In this document: positions 45,448 through 55,025 of the stretch, in pieces
Layout of the letters: the number at the start of each line of letters is the position of its first letter
Numbering within the stretch: the first letter of the stretch is position 1
Source of the DNA: Bacillota bacterium
GTDB taxonomy: Bacteria; Bacillota; Clostridia; Lachnospirales; Bianqueaceae
Reading direction: 5' to 3'
NCBI GenBank assembly: GCA_017442735.1
Contig: JAFRZE010000029.1
Coordinates: 1-64,000, forward strand
Length of the DNA: 64,000 nt
Translations under genes and position numbers: made by a program
The notes under the pieces: model-generated
Told to the model about the DNA's origin: nothing
The model's database searches: none
Seen by the model: only the letters and a program-made list of their open reading frames with translations

Positions 45448-46844
45448 AAAGAAGATATCTCGCGATCGTTTTGGCATTGGTTCTGATCATATTAAGCGCC
45501 TGCACCAAAGAGTCGCCGGACAAGCCGGCTGGGGGCGGGAATGACAGTAAGTTCGCCACGACTCAGGCGGAGTCCAGAGCTGCCGAATCAAGTTCGGCGG
45601 AGAGCAATGGGGAGGAAACTTCCACGGAGGAGACCTCCGTTCCGATGGAAGAAGAGTCTTCCAATCAGGAATCGTCCGCGCAGGAATCGTCTGAGAACTC
45701 TTCCAAACCGGAAGAATCTTCGGAAACATCTTCTGAACAACCGGAGGAATCGTCAGAGGAATCATCAGAAGAGTCCTCCGAAGAGTCTTCAGAGATCGAA
45801 AAACCTTCCGGAGATTATACACAGTCGCAGCTGGACGCATGGAGTAAAGCGGAAGATATCTATACCAGTGAAGGGATCGGCAATTCTTATGACGGCCTGG
45901 TCCAGAAGGTGATGGACGCGGGGTTCGACTATGAAGATGCCGAGTGGGCGGTCGATCAGCTGACAGCGGCCTTCCCCATCGACTGGTATGACGAAGCTTT
46001 GGAATATGCGGAATATATTATAAACAAAAGAGCGTCGAACAGATCAGATGTAAACTACGAACTGAAAAATCTGTCATTTACAGAGGATCAGATCGATTAT
46101 GCGATTGAGAATATAGACTGGTATGCTGAAGCAATTGATGAGATGGACCACTACTATCATATTCTCGAATCGGTTGACCGTTATTGTCTGATTGATACAC
46201 TGCTTAATAAAGATTATACATATGATGAAACGATGTACGCTTTTGATGTATTTGAGGAAAACATCGATTGGAACCAGGAAGCCTTACGGCGTCTGAGAAG
46301 ATGTATCTATGTTGGAGATTCAAAAGCCCAGGTCATGTCTTCGCTGGAAGATGGCGGCTATACGGAAGAAGAAATCGCATATGCATTTGAAAACTATGGC
46401 GAGATCGACTGGAATGAGCAAGCCCTGGGAGTTTGCATGGACTATCTGGATCGGTATGCGATTTCCCCGAGCCAGGTAAGAGAATATATGGAGAATGCAG
46501 AGTTTACCGAAGAAGAGATCAACTATGCCATCAGTTCTATTGATACCTGGGAGTTTGAAGCATTGGAAAGGGCCAGGATGCTGATCGATGAGGGAACCTA
46601 CTCAGAAAGCTATCTGGCCTGGAATCTGGAGCAGGAAGGCTTTACCTATGGTCAGGCCACTTATGGAGCCGCTTACTGCGGTGCGGACTGGATCGAACAG
46701 GCAACGGCCATGGCGGGTTACTTTCTGGTTGGTTACCCCGACATGTCTTATTCTGAGCTTTATGGTTATCTGACCGGCAGTCCATACTACTTCACGGAAG
46801 AGCAGGCGAATGCAGGTTGTGCCGCTCATGGTCTGACCCCGTGA
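45444..46844 (+). CDS. Ltp-family repeat lipoprotein
   Basis: A 466-residue surface lipoprotein. The signal peptide ends in LSAC (lipobox); a Ser/Glu-rich low-complexity linker with EESSEESSEE units spans about residues 35-125. After that come seven tandem repeats of about 45-48 residues with the pattern hydrophobic-rich helix, YT/FTEEEI.YA, and (I)DW..QAL. This fits the Ltp (host cell surface-exposed lipoprotein) repeat, known from a streptococcal phage protein that blocks DNA injection of other phages. From about 46010 on the sequence is visibly more AT-rich than its neighbours. ATG 45444 overlaps the previous stop (ATGA). Role in superinfection exclusion is inference. Confidence 0.8.
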   Translation: MKRRYLAIVLALVLIILSACTKESPDKPAGGGNDSKFATTQAESRAAESSSAESNGEETSTEETSVPMEEESSNQESSAQESSENSSKPEESSETSSEQPEESSEESSEESSEESSEIEKPSGDYTQSQLDAWSKAEDIYTSEGIGNSYDGLVQKVMDAGFDYEDAEWAVDQLTAAFPIDWYDEALEYAEYIINKRASNRSDVNYELKNLSFTEDQIDYAIENIDWYAEAIDEMDHYYHILESVDRYCLIDTLLNKDYTYDETMYAFDVFEENIDWNQEALRRLRRCIYVGDSKAQVMSSLEDGGYTEEEIAYAFENYGEIDWNEQALGVCMDYLDRYAISPSQVREYMENAEFTEEEINYAISSIDTWEFEALERARMLIDEGTYSESYLAWNLEQEGFTYGQATYGAAYCGADWIEQATAMAGYFLVGYPDMSYSELYGYLTGSPYYFTEEQANAGCAAHGLTP

Positions 46845-46933
46845 TGATGAAGATCTGCTTTGTGAAATGCCAAATTCCGGTTTTATAAAGCAAGTATCCG
46901 CATCAAACAGACGAAATACTTTATGAATAACAA

Positions 46934-46985
46934 AAAACGAGAATTCTATAGCATTGACTGCTTTATGATTCTCGTTTTTCTTGTT
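46934..46985. terminator. Bidirectional terminator between the lipoprotein gene and asnS
   Basis: AAAAACGAGAAT pairs exactly with ATTCTCGTTTTT over 12 bp, with inner AGCA/TGCT pairs; T-rich tails follow on both strands. It serves both convergent transcripts. Confidence 0.85.
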
Positions 46986-47013
46986 TTCTAAAGTATAGTT
47001 TTCTCCGACAGGA

Positions 47014-48411
47014 TCAGAACTCCAGGTTGTTGACGGTACGCGGGAAGGGAACGACGTCACGGATGTTGCCCATACCGGTGACATACATGATCAGGCGCTC
47101 GAAGCCCAGGCCGAAACCGCCGTGTTTGACGGTGCCGTAGCGGCGAAGGTCCAGATACCACCAGTAATCCTCTTCTTTCATGCCCAGTTCGCGGATACGA
47201 GCTTCCAGAACGTCCAGACGCTCTTCCCTCTGGGAACCGCCGCAAAGCTCGCCTACACCGGGGACCAGAAGGTCCGCGGCCGCGACGGTCTTGCCGTCTT
47301 CGTTGAGCCGCATGTAGAAGGCTTTGATATCTTTGGGATAGTCGGTGACGAAGACCGGAGAACCTTCAAAGGCTACCTCTGTAAGGTAACGTTCATGCTC
47401 GGTCTGCAGGTCGATGCCCCATTCGGGTTCGTAATCGAACTTCTGACCGCTGGCTTTGAGGATCTCCACAGCCTTGGTATAGGGGCAGCGGACAAAGTCT
47501 TTGTCCACGATGTTCTGCAGTCTGGCGAGCAGGCTCTTATCGATAAAGCTGTTGAAGAAAACCAGTTCTTCTTTCGCGTTTTCCAGAAGGTAACGGATGA
47601 CATATTTCAGCATGTCTTCTTCCAGCTGACACACATCCGCAAGATCCGCGAAACAGACTTCCGGCTCCATCATCCAGAACTCCGCGGCGTGACGAGGTGT
47701 GTTGCTGTTCTCTGCGCGGAAGGTGGGGCCAAAGGTATAGATGTTGCGGAAAGCGGTGGCGAAGGTCTCGCCGTTCAGCTGACCGGAAACGGTCAGGGAT
47801 GCCATTTTTCCAAAGAAGTCCTCGGAGAAGTCAGGTGTTCCGTCTTCCTTGAAGGCCTGCTTTTTGGGATCGATCGTAGTCACACGGAACATCTCGCCGG
47901 CGCCTTCGGCATCGGAACCGGTGATGATAGGTGTGTTGACATATACGAAACCTCTTTCCTGGAAGAACTTGTGGATCGCGAAAGCCGCCAGGGAGCGGAC
48001 GCGGAAGACTGCCTGGAAAGTGTTGCTGCGCGGACGAAGATGTGCGATCGTGCGCAGGTATTCCATGGTGTGACGCTTTTTCTGCAGCGGATAATCCGGG
48101 GTGGAAAGACCTTCGACTTCGACCTTTTCCGCGTGCAGCTCAAAAGGCTGTTTGGCGTTCGGGGTGAGGATGAGTTTTCCCGTCACGATGATGGCGGAAC
48201 CAACCGGAATGTGGCTGATCTCTTCGAAGTTCTCCACTTTCTCTGCCTCGTAGACGATCTGCAGGGTAGAGAAGCAGGTGCCGTCGGCCAGGACGATAAA
48301 GCCGATCGATTTGGAATCACGGATGCTGCGGACCCATCCGCCGAGGGACAGGGTCTGTCCGTCAAAAGAAGCCGGATCTTTGTAAAGATCACGAAGTAAT
48401 GTTAAGTCCAT
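47014..48411 (-). CDS. asnS: Asparagine--tRNA ligase
   Basis: A 465-residue class IIb aminoacyl-tRNA synthetase. The N-terminal OB fold binds the anticodon ([18 protein letters not shown]); class II motif 2 is [17 protein letters not shown] and motif 3 [26 protein letters not shown] distinguishes AsnRS from AspRS. ATG 48411 (GAGGA upstream) is chosen over the frame start at 48465, which lies inside guaB. It follows guaB by 19 bases and is likely co-transcribed. Confidence 0.95.
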   Translation of the reverse strand: MDLTLLRDLYKDPASFDGQTLSLGGWVRSIRDSKSIGFIVLADGTCFSTLQIVYEAEKVENFEEISHIPVGSAIIVTGKLILTPNAKQPFELHAEKVEVEGLSTPDYPLQKKRHTMEYLRTIAHLRPRSNTFQAVFRVRSLAAFAIHKFFQERGFVYVNTPIITGSDAEGAGEMFRVTTIDPKKQAFKEDGTPDFSEDFFGKMASLTVSGQLNGETFATAFRNIYTFGPTFRAENSNTPRHAAEFWMMEPEVCFADLADVCQLEEDMLKYVIRYLLENAKEELVFFNSFIDKSLLARLQNIVDKDFVRCPYTKAVEILKASGQKFDYEPEWGIDLQTEHERYLTEVAFEGSPVFVTDYPKDIKAFYMRLNEDGKTVAAADLLVPGVGELCGGSQREERLDVLEARIRELGMKEEDYWWYLDLRRYGTVKHGGFGLGFERLIMYVTGMGNIRDVVPFPRTVNNLEF

Positions 48412-48430
48412 AGGATTTGTCCTCAGATGA

Positions 48431-49936
48431 TTATTTCGCCTGTTCGCTGGAATGCAGGGTAACATCGTGGTAACCGCCCTCGACGATACTGGTGGCGGAG
48501 ACCAGGGTGATCTTAGCTTTCTGCTGAAGCTCTTCGATGGTCAGCGCGCCGCAGTTGCACATGGTGTGCTTGACCTTGGAAAGGGACAGGTTCACGTTGT
48601 CTTTCAGGCTGCCAGCATAGGGAACATAGGAGTCGACGCCTTCCTCGAAGGCCATTTTCTTGTCGCCGCCGAGATCGTATCTCTGCCAGTTGCGGGCACG
48701 GTTGGAACCTTCGCCCCAGTACTCTTTTACATAGGAACCGTTCACCATCAGGCGGTTCGTGGGAGACTCGTCGAAGCGGGCGAAGTAGCGGCCCAGCATC
48801 ATGAAGTCGGCGCCCATGGCCAGGGCGAGGGTCATATGGTAGTCATGGACGATACCGCCGTCGGAGCAGATCGGAATATAGATGCCGGTCTCTTTGAAAT
48901 ACTCGTCTCTGGCTGCCGCGACGTCGATCACGGCGCTGGCCTGTCCGCGGCCGATACCTTTCTGCTCACGGGTGATGCAGATGGAACCGCCGCCGATACC
49001 GATTTTGATGAAGTCTGCGCCGGCCTTCGCCAGGAACAGGAAACCCTCACGGTCGACCACGTTGCCGGCACCGACTTTTACGGTGTCGCCGTAACGCTCG
49101 CGGATGTATTTGATGGTCTCTTCCTGCCAGACGGAGAAGCCTTCGGAGGAGTCGATGCACAGAACGTCCGCGCCGGCTTCGACGAGGGCGGGAACACGTT
49201 CGGCATAATCACGGGAGTTGATGCCCGCGCCGACCATGTAGCGTTTATGTGTATCCAGAAGTTCCAGCGGGTTTTCTTTATGAGAGTCGTAGTCCTTGCG
49301 GAAAACGAAGTATTTCAGGCGCTGATTCTTATCAATGATAGGAAGGGAATTGAGCTTATGATCCCAGATGATATCATTCGCGGTTTTAAGAGTGGTTTCC
49401 TCACCGGCGACAACGAGCTTATCGAAGGGCGTCATGAAATCGGCGACTTTGGTCGCGGGATCCATGCGGCTGACACGGTAATCACGGGAAGAAACGATGC
49501 CCAGAAGTTTGCCGGTAGCGGAACCGTCTTCTGTCACGGCCATGGTGGAATGACCGGTCTTGGCTTTCAGTTTCAGGACCTCAGCCAGGGTGTTGTCCGG
49601 GGTGAGGTTGGAGTCGCTGGGCACGAAGCCGGCTTTATAATTCTTGACGCGGGCGACCATTGCCGCTTCGTCTTCGATAGACTGGGAGCCGTAGATGAAG
49701 GACAGACCGCCTTCGGTAGCGAGCGCGATCGCCATTCTTTCGCCGGAGACGGACTGCATGATGGCGGAAGTCATCGGTATATTGAGGCAGATCGGGCATT
49801 CTTCCTGGCCCTTGCGGTACTTGACCAGAGGGGTTCTCAGGGACACATTGGAAGGAATACAGTCGGGACCGGTATAGCCGGGGACTAAAAGGTATTCACT
49901 GAAAGTGTGAGAGGGTTCAGGATAATAATAAGCCAT
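48431..49936 (-). CDS. guaB: IMP dehydrogenase
   Basis: A 501-residue IMPDH that oxidises IMP to XMP, the committed step to GTP. The barrel is interrupted by a CBS pair (about residues 105-225, [13 protein letters not shown]); the catalytic loop reads [17 protein letters not shown] with Cys near residue 315, where most enzymes have [21 protein letters not shown] and the flap [11 protein letters not shown]-like region follow. The loop differences place it in the less common clade found in some Bacillota. Strong promoter and GAGGAG site. Confidence 0.93.
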   Translation of the reverse strand: MAYYYPEPSHTFSEYLLVPGYTGPDCIPSNVSLRTPLVKYRKGQEECPICLNIPMTSAIMQSVSGERMAIALATEGGLSFIYGSQSIEDEAAMVARVKNYKAGFVPSDSNLTPDNTLAEVLKLKAKTGHSTMAVTEDGSATGKLLGIVSSRDYRVSRMDPATKVADFMTPFDKLVVAGEETTLKTANDIIWDHKLNSLPIIDKNQRLKYFVFRKDYDSHKENPLELLDTHKRYMVGAGINSRDYAERVPALVEAGADVLCIDSSEGFSVWQEETIKYIRERYGDTVKVGAGNVVDREGFLFLAKAGADFIKIGIGGGSICITREQKGIGRGQASAVIDVAAARDEYFKETGIYIPICSDGGIVHDYHMTLALAMGADFMMLGRYFARFDESPTNRLMVNGSYVKEYWGEGSNRARNWQRYDLGGDKKMAFEEGVDSYVPYAGSLKDNVNLSLSKVKHTMCNCGALTIEELQQKAKITLVSATSIVEGGYHDVTLHSSEQAK

Positions 49937-49965
49937 GGTTTTCTCCTCAAAAGAATATTTTGACT

Positions 49966-49994
49966 ATTATATCAGTATGAAAAGACAATATCAA
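49966..49994 (-). promoter_or_regulatory. Promoter of guaB-asnS
   Basis: Minus strand TTGATA (49994-49989), 17-base spacer, TATAAT (49971-49966), also with an extended TG. No purine riboswitch fits in the 30-base leader. Confidence 0.85.
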
Positions 49995-50065
49995 TCCGCT
50001 TTACTCTTAAAGACAGCGAGGATTTGTCTTATTTTTGTGGTCAAAATGACGATGGGATAATAATG

Positions 50066-50105
50066 GGACAATGGGACAGGCCGAAATATATCTGTCCCAC
50101 TGTCC
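50066..50105. repeat. Large inverted repeat upstream of the Tad locus
   Basis: TGGGACAG pairs with CTGTCCCA and, after one A-C mismatch, GGACA with TGTCC: 13 pairs around a 12-base AT-rich loop. It may be a protein-binding palindrome or part of an RNA that ends at 50156. Confidence 0.55.
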
Positions 50106-50108
50106 GGG

Positions 50109-50156
50109 CCGGGAAGCGGCTGTTTATCGGCTGTCTGAAAAACTCCCGGTTTTTTT
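50109..50156 (+). terminator. Terminator-like hairpin without an upstream gene
   Basis: CCGGGA / TCCCGG with a 29-base loop, followed by seven T. There is no + strand gene before it (guaB is divergent), so if active it would end a short untranslated RNA or a long leader. Confidence 0.4.
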
Positions 50157-50250
50157 AAATGTGAAAAATAGAAATCCGGATCAATATGACGCATAATCGA
50201 GCAACCACAAAACAAACGTGAGTGTTGGGAGTGTGGTACAGGCTCTTTGG

Positions 50251-50338
50251 AGGAGGGGAAAAGAAAGCTCCTAATCAGACTCTTAGACAAGTTATTAGAA
50301 GTTATTACCCCCTTTTCATTTCCCCTCCTTCTTTTTTT
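50251..50338 (+). promoter_or_regulatory. Terminator-like element in the Tad operon leader
   Basis: AGGAGGGGAAA (50251-50261) and TTTCCCCTCCT (50319-50329) are exact complements and are followed by TTCTTTTTTT directly before the SD of the first gene. The 57-base loop contains GCTCC, which can pair with the first arm instead. This suggests a switch between a terminating and a non-terminating fold. The rest of 49995-50250 shows only the two hairpins listed above and no clear promoter. Confidence 0.5.
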
Positions 50339-50352
50339 GAAAGGAACGATGG

Positions 50353-51450
50353 ATGCAAAAAATCAGTTTATATATCGATACCAGAGACAGGCGTTATGCG
50401 GTGCGCCTGGCGGAATACTTCAGTAAGTATTTCGCCTCTTCCATGGATGTTTTTCTGACAGATCCCGAACACGATCCCGCGGCGATTTCTTTTCGGCATA
50501 CGGGACCGATGGTCCTCTTAAGCGATGACCCCGAATCCTATCAGGGGCCGAAGATGGATCAGGTTTTACTTTTATCGGAACAGGACGGGATCGATCCTTA
50601 TCAGTCGGCCAGGGACATCGCTGAAAAGATCCTGACTGCCTGTCATAGCAGAAGAGAAGAAGAAAGCCGCGTCATGCGGGCCGGCAATGTTCAGCTGGAG
50701 AAGCAGCTGTCGCTTCTGGAAGATCCGCGGCTGGGATTTGGAAGGATCATATCTTTTTACGCGCTGTCCGGAGGATGCGGACTCAGCACACTGATGCTTT
50801 CGTTCGCTCTGACACTGCAGGCGACCGGACTTTCTGTCCTGGTCCTGACACTGGATCCGGTTTTTCCTTCGTATCTTTCCGTTTCAGCGGGAGGGTCCCT
50901 GGGCGATCTGTGCTACAGCCTGCTTTCGGAAGGAAAAGAGATGCTGATACGACGGATCAAAGAACTTCCGGGAATAGCAAAGAACTGGGAAAACAATATC
51001 CGGTTTCTTCCTCCGCCCGCACGGGCGGATGATCTCTTTGATCTTACGGAAGAGGAAAGGAGAGATCTTCTTGAATCCTTGCGGGACGAATATAACGTCA
51101 TACTGATCGATCTGGGATCCCGGCTTTACGGTCCGCACAGGCAGATCCTCGCGGAGAGTGACAGGATCGTCTGTCTGGAAGAAGCGTCGGAGGAAGGCCT
51201 TTTCCGCATGGAGAATCTGAAGATGGAAATGGTCCCGGAGGAGAAGACGATACGATTCGTGACAGAAAACCTGCGCACGGAGAAACCTCTAAGAGTTGAG
51301 AAAGAGACCAGACGGATGCTTCCGCCTGATCAGATCTGGCTCCCCAGAAGTCCGGAACTGAAAGAGAAAGGCGATGTCCGAAAACTCGCGGAGAATTCTC
51401 CCTATCTGGAAGCAGTAAGAAAGGCGGTCGCGGATACGTGCGGGACCTGA
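50353..51450 (+). CDS. tadZ: TadZ/CpaE-like pilus assembly protein
   Basis: A 365-residue ParA/MinD-fold protein. Residues 1-115 are an atypical receiver-like domain. The P-loop at about residue 142 reads SGGCGLST, without either Lys of the deviant Walker A (KGGxGKS/T), and the second Asp motif is LIDLGSRLYG. TadZ proteins of Bacillota are known with degraded P-loops; they bring the Tad machine to the pole or to a membrane site. First gene of the Tad operon; AAAGGA lies 7 bases before the ATG. The stop overlaps the tadA start (TGATG). Confidence 0.85.
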   Translation: MQKISLYIDTRDRRYAVRLAEYFSKYFASSMDVFLTDPEHDPAAISFRHTGPMVLLSDDPESYQGPKMDQVLLLSEQDGIDPYQSARDIAEKILTACHSRREEESRVMRAGNVQLEKQLSLLEDPRLGFGRIISFYALSGGCGLSTLMLSFALTLQATGLSVLVLTLDPVFPSYLSVSAGGSLGDLCYSLLSEGKEMLIRRIKELPGIAKNWENNIRFLPPPARADDLFDLTEEERRDLLESLRDEYNVILIDLGSRLYGPHRQILAESDRIVCLEEASEEGLFRMENLKMEMVPEEKTIRFVTENLRTEKPLRVEKETRRMLPPDQIWLPRSPELKEKGDVRKLAENSPYLEAVRKAVADTCGT

Positions 51451-52595
51451 TGGATCAGTACGTATTCCTGCTGGAAAGTGTCAAAGAACGGGCAAGAGAC
51501 CTGCAGATCTATACGGATGAAGGGATCCGGCAGATCATTTTTGAGAAGATGAAAGGAAAAGCAGATCTCGCTTTGATGGACAGAGTCCGCATCGGCAAGC
51601 GGATCTTCAATTCCATCCGGCGGATGGATATCCTGCAGCCGCTGCTGGATGATGATCTTGTGACGGATATCATGGTCAACGGAGCGGATCGGATCTTCTA
51701 TGCACGCGACGGGGAGATGAAACAGTATCCGGAAATGTTTGAAAGCGAAGAACGGCTGGAGGATCTGGTACAGCAGATCGTGGGAAGCGTGAACCGAACT
51801 GTCAATGAGGCTTCACCGATCGTGGATGCCAGACTTTCGGATGGATCCCGCGTCCATGCGGTGCTGCCGCCGGTCTCTCTTTCCGGTACCGTTTTGACGA
51901 TCCGGCGTTTTCGGGATGAACCGATCCGCCTGGAAGATATGCTGAAAGAAGGGGCGATGGATGAGAACCTGGCTGCTTTTCTCCGAACGTTGGTGGAAGG
52001 AAGAAAAAACCTGTTTATCTGCGGAGGAACGTCTTCCGGCAAGACGACGCTTCTTGGCGCGCTCGGTGGTCTGATTCCAATCTCGGAACGAGTCGTAACC
52101 ATAGAAGACTCGGCAGAACTTCGGATCGTCGGGCCTGAAAACCTGGTTTCGTTGGAGACCAGGACGGCAGGACCCGACGGAAGAGGAAGGATCACCCTGA
52201 GAGATCTCGTCGGCGATTCGCTCAGAATGAATCCGGATAGACTGCTGATCGGGGAGGTCAGAGGCGAGGAGGCGATCGATATGCTGAGCGGAATGAATAC
52301 CGGTCATGCCTCCATGTCGACCGGCCACGCCAACTCATGCCGGGATATGATCCGCCGGCTGGAATCCATGGTCTGGATGGGAATGGATATTCCCATGGAA
52401 GCGATCCGTATGCAGATCGCGTCCGCGCTGGATTATCTGATTTATATGGAAAAGATCCCGGGAGGGATCAGAAGAATCGGACAGATCGTGTCGGTGGAGG
52501 AAGTAAAGGAAGGTGAGATCCTTCTGAATACCGTCATGGATCGTGATCGGGAAGGAAACAGCAGATGGTATGGAAACGAAATAAAAAGCTCGTGA
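51450..52595 (+). CDS. tadA: TadA/CpaF secretion ATPase
   Basis: A 381-residue type II/IV secretion ATPase that powers pilus extension from the cytoplasm. Walker A is CGGTSSGKTT (about residue 192), the Asp box TIEDSAELR and Walker B RLLIGEVRGEEA, with the His box MSTGHANS. The N-terminal domain is shorter than in CpaF. ATG 51450 overlaps the tadZ stop; GTG 51438 is an alternative 12 bases upstream. It overlaps tadB by 31 bases. Confidence 0.93.
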   Translation: MDQYVFLLESVKERARDLQIYTDEGIRQIIFEKMKGKADLALMDRVRIGKRIFNSIRRMDILQPLLDDDLVTDIMVNGADRIFYARDGEMKQYPEMFESEERLEDLVQQIVGSVNRTVNEASPIVDARLSDGSRVHAVLPPVSLSGTVLTIRRFRDEPIRLEDMLKEGAMDENLAAFLRTLVEGRKNLFICGGTSSGKTTLLGALGGLIPISERVVTIEDSAELRIVGPENLVSLETRTAGPDGRGRITLRDLVGDSLRMNPDRLLIGEVRGEEAIDMLSGMNTGHASMSTGHANSCRDMIRRLESMVWMGMDIPMEAIRMQIASALDYLIYMEKIPGGIRRIGQIVSVEEVKEGEILLNTVMDRDREGNSRWYGNEIKSS

Positions 52596-53350
52596 CAGGA
52601 GTGGGCAATCGGCATCCGCCTTTGAAAAAAACTCATACTGACATAGTTTTACATCTCCTTTATGCGCTGGCAGGCGCATGCCTGATGTCGCTGGCTTCCT
52701 TTGTCTTTTTCCATCAGAAGATCGTTCTTCTGGCAGCTGGCTGCTTCGGCGCCATCGTCGGTCCTGGCGCAATCCGGCGGAGCAGGCAGAAACGGGAGAA
52801 ACAGCTTCTGGCGGCGGAAATGAAGGAGGTCCTGGATGATCTGCTGATCCTGCTAAGGTCAGGACAATCTCTGGAAAGTGCTCTTCTTTCCTGTTTTCAG
52901 GAAATGGACCCGAAAGATAAGAAGCACGCTTATCCTCTTTTCGAGGAAATGTCCGCGGGTCTGAAACTTAGTTATTCAGCGGAGGAAGTCCTTGCCACGA
53001 TGGCGGAAAAGAGCGGGATAGAGGAGATCCGGTCTCTTTCAAGAACCATCGAGATCTGCAAGCGGACAGAGGGCGATACTGCCAAAGTCATGGAACAAAC
53101 GATCCGGTATCTGAAAGACCGGATGGAAATTCAGGCAGAACTAAAAATCCTTCTGGCGAAAAAACAGATGGAGCAGAAAATCATGGGAATCATGCCGTTT
53201 GGTATGATCTTTCTGCTCCTTCTGCTATCGCCCGGCTATCTTTTGCCGCTTTATCAGACGATCACGGGACAGATCGTCATGGCCTGCGCCGCGGCGCTGA
53301 TGGTCGTCAGTATCTGGATGTCCAGGAAGATCATACAGATAGAGCTATGA
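52565..53350 (+). CDS. tadB: TadB-like inner membrane platform protein
   Basis: A 261-residue T2SSF-domain protein with two N-terminal helices, a cytoplasmic helical bundle (VLDDLLILLRSGQSLESAL) and two C-terminal helices. It forms the membrane platform with TadC. The ATG at 52565 lies inside tadA but has AAGGA at 8 bases, so the 31-base overlap is real; GTG 52592 is the alternative. It overlaps tadC by ATGA. Confidence 0.85.
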   Translation: MVWKRNKKLVTGVGNRHPPLKKTHTDIVLHLLYALAGACLMSLASFVFFHQKIVLLAAGCFGAIVGPGAIRRSRQKREKQLLAAEMKEVLDDLLILLRSGQSLESALLSCFQEMDPKDKKHAYPLFEEMSAGLKLSYSAEEVLATMAEKSGIEEIRSLSRTIEICKRTEGDTAKVMEQTIRYLKDRMEIQAELKILLAKKQMEQKIMGIMPFGMIFLLLLLSPGYLLPLYQTITGQIVMACAAALMVVSIWMSRKIIQIEL

Positions 53351-54795
53351 GTATCGAGGTCGTATTCTGGATCGCGGCATCGCTGAGTTTGCTGCTGATC
53401 AGCTGGATCATTCTGTGCCGGATCCGGTGCGGGAAGAGTCAGGGTGAAAAAGTGCCTCTTTGGGAGAGGATCTTTCTGCCGGCAGGGCAAAAGATCCTGG
53501 CACTGATCACGAAGGCAGGAAGGAAACCCGATCGCGGCCTCTATCCGATTTTTGTCCGGATGATGGGAAAGACGGAAGGAACCCGGCAGTATGAAGATTT
53601 TCAAAGCCGGAGGATCAGTACGCTGCTGGTGTTTTTGCTGGCCTTTCTGGTTCTTCTGATGGCAGGGACGTATGCCGATGCTTTCTCGGAGAAAACGGAT
53701 CAGCTGGACCTTACCCGGGGCGATAACGGCAGCGCGGTAAAGGTGGAGAAGGCGGTGCTGACGGTTTGGAATGAAGGTGGAAGCATTTCAAAGAAAGTAA
53801 CGATCCGGATCCCCGCGAAGGAAATGACGCGGGAACAGGCGGATCTTCTTTTGAAAGAGGCGTTGGAGAAACTGCTGCTTGAGATGGACGGAAAAACAGT
53901 CAGGGGAAAGGTTACTTTACCCACCGCATACGGACAGGTAAAGATCAAATATCTTTCGCTAAGTCCTGAGCTGATCCGTTCGGACGGGCAGCTCTTGAAG
54001 GAACCCGGTACGGAACGAAGAGAGCTGTATCTTAGGGCGGTCCTGGAAGTGGAAGGTTATACGGAAAAGACAGTTCTTCATCTGACGCAGGTCGGGTTTT
54101 CCGATCTGTCGGATGAAGAAAGGATCGATCTGCTGGCAAAACAGATTGAGGACGGACGTTATCTGGAAGAAGATCGCGTAAACATACCGGAAAGAACACC
54201 GGAGGGAGAAGTAATGGCTGTAAGTCCCGCCTTGGACCCGCATCCGGAAAAAGTATTTCTGGTACTTCTGCTGCTGCCTTTCCTCTGGATCTATCAGGAA
54301 AGAGAAGCAAGAAAACTGTGGAAGGAAAGGGACGAGAAGACCCTGCTTCGCTTCCCGGAATTCGTCGGAGAACTGATTATCCTTGCCAGGGCAGGTCTCA
54401 GCCTGCCGCTCAGCATGATACGGCTGGGAGAGGATTACCGGAAACGAAGGGAAAAGGGAGAAAAAATCGATCTTCTGTATGAAGAAGTCGCCAGGATCGG
54501 AGAAGAGATATCCGAAGGGATCAGTTTTCGGGAAGCGGTCCGCGAGATGGGAGAAAGAACAGCGATCCCGAAGCTGCGGCAGCTTTGCCATATCCTGATA
54601 CAGAACGAACGGAAAAGTAATGTGTACCTGCTGGAACGACTGACAGAACTGTCAGATGAGGCCTGGGACGAACGAAAAAAACGGGTGAGGGAACTTTCCG
54701 AGACAGCCGATACCAGGCTCGTATTTCCGCTGGTATTGATGATGGCCGTGGTATTGATGGTGGTACTGGCGCCGTCATTGATTTCACTGCAATAA
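53347..54795 (+). CDS. tadC: TadC-like platform protein with large extracytoplasmic insert
   Basis: A 482-residue T2SSF protein, against about 300 for usual TadC. One helix is at residues 5-25 and a second at about 92-113; residues 114-295 form a mainly beta-type hydrophilic region (NEGGSISKKVTIRIPAKEM, GKVTLPTAYGQVKIKY) before a third helix and the T2SSF bundle (ELIILARAGLSLPLSMI). The C-terminal helix ends the chain. The topology puts the insert on the outside, where it could touch the pilus or the wall. Co-translated with tadB. Confidence 0.83.
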   Translation: MSIEVVFWIAASLSLLLISWIILCRIRCGKSQGEKVPLWERIFLPAGQKILALITKAGRKPDRGLYPIFVRMMGKTEGTRQYEDFQSRRISTLLVFLLAFLVLLMAGTYADAFSEKTDQLDLTRGDNGSAVKVEKAVLTVWNEGGSISKKVTIRIPAKEMTREQADLLLKEALEKLLLEMDGKTVRGKVTLPTAYGQVKIKYLSLSPELIRSDGQLLKEPGTERRELYLRAVLEVEGYTEKTVLHLTQVGFSDLSDEERIDLLAKQIEDGRYLEEDRVNIPERTPEGEVMAVSPALDPHPEKVFLVLLLLPFLWIYQEREARKLWKERDEKTLLRFPEFVGELIILARAGLSLPLSMIRLGEDYRKRREKGEKIDLLYEEVARIGEEISEGISFREAVREMGERTAIPKLRQLCHILIQNERKSNVYLLERLTELSDEAWDERKKRVRELSETADTRLVFPLVLMMAVVLMVVLAPSLISLQ

Positions 54796-54815
54796 AAAAC
54801 GAGAGGAGAAATGTC

Positions 54816-55025
54816 ATGACACTGGAACAGAGAAACGTGTGGAGAAAGTTTTTGCTGGAGGATGGCGCGTCGGGGATGGCGACCATCGAGGTATTGCTGA
54901 TTATCGCTGTGTTGATCGCACTGGTCATTCTTTTCAAGGATACGATCCTTGGATTCGTTACGGAGATCCTCGGGAATATCTCCACCCAGGGGACCTCCTT
55001 TGACCCGGCATCCATGGTCCCCTGA
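54816..55025 (+). CDS. flp: Flp-type major pilin
   Basis: A 69-residue prepilin. The class III leader MTLEQ... ends at Gly20, and cleavage before Met21 puts Glu at +5 (MATIEV), followed by a 20-residue hydrophobic helix. The usual Glu-Tyr pair is Glu-Val here. The short hydrophilic tail is typical of Flp pilins. AGGAGA lies before the ATG. The stop shares a base with the next gene. Processing by the peptidase at 58315 is expected. Confidence 0.9.
   Translation: MTLEQRNVWRKFLLEDGASGMATIEVLLIIAVLIALVILFKDTILGFVTEILGNISTQGTSFDPASMVP

Noticed and set aside
50158-50352. c-di-GMP-I riboswitch before the Tad locus
   Set aside because: GACGCA occurs by itself, but the other conserved parts of the aptamer were not found; only the terminator-like pairing is supported.
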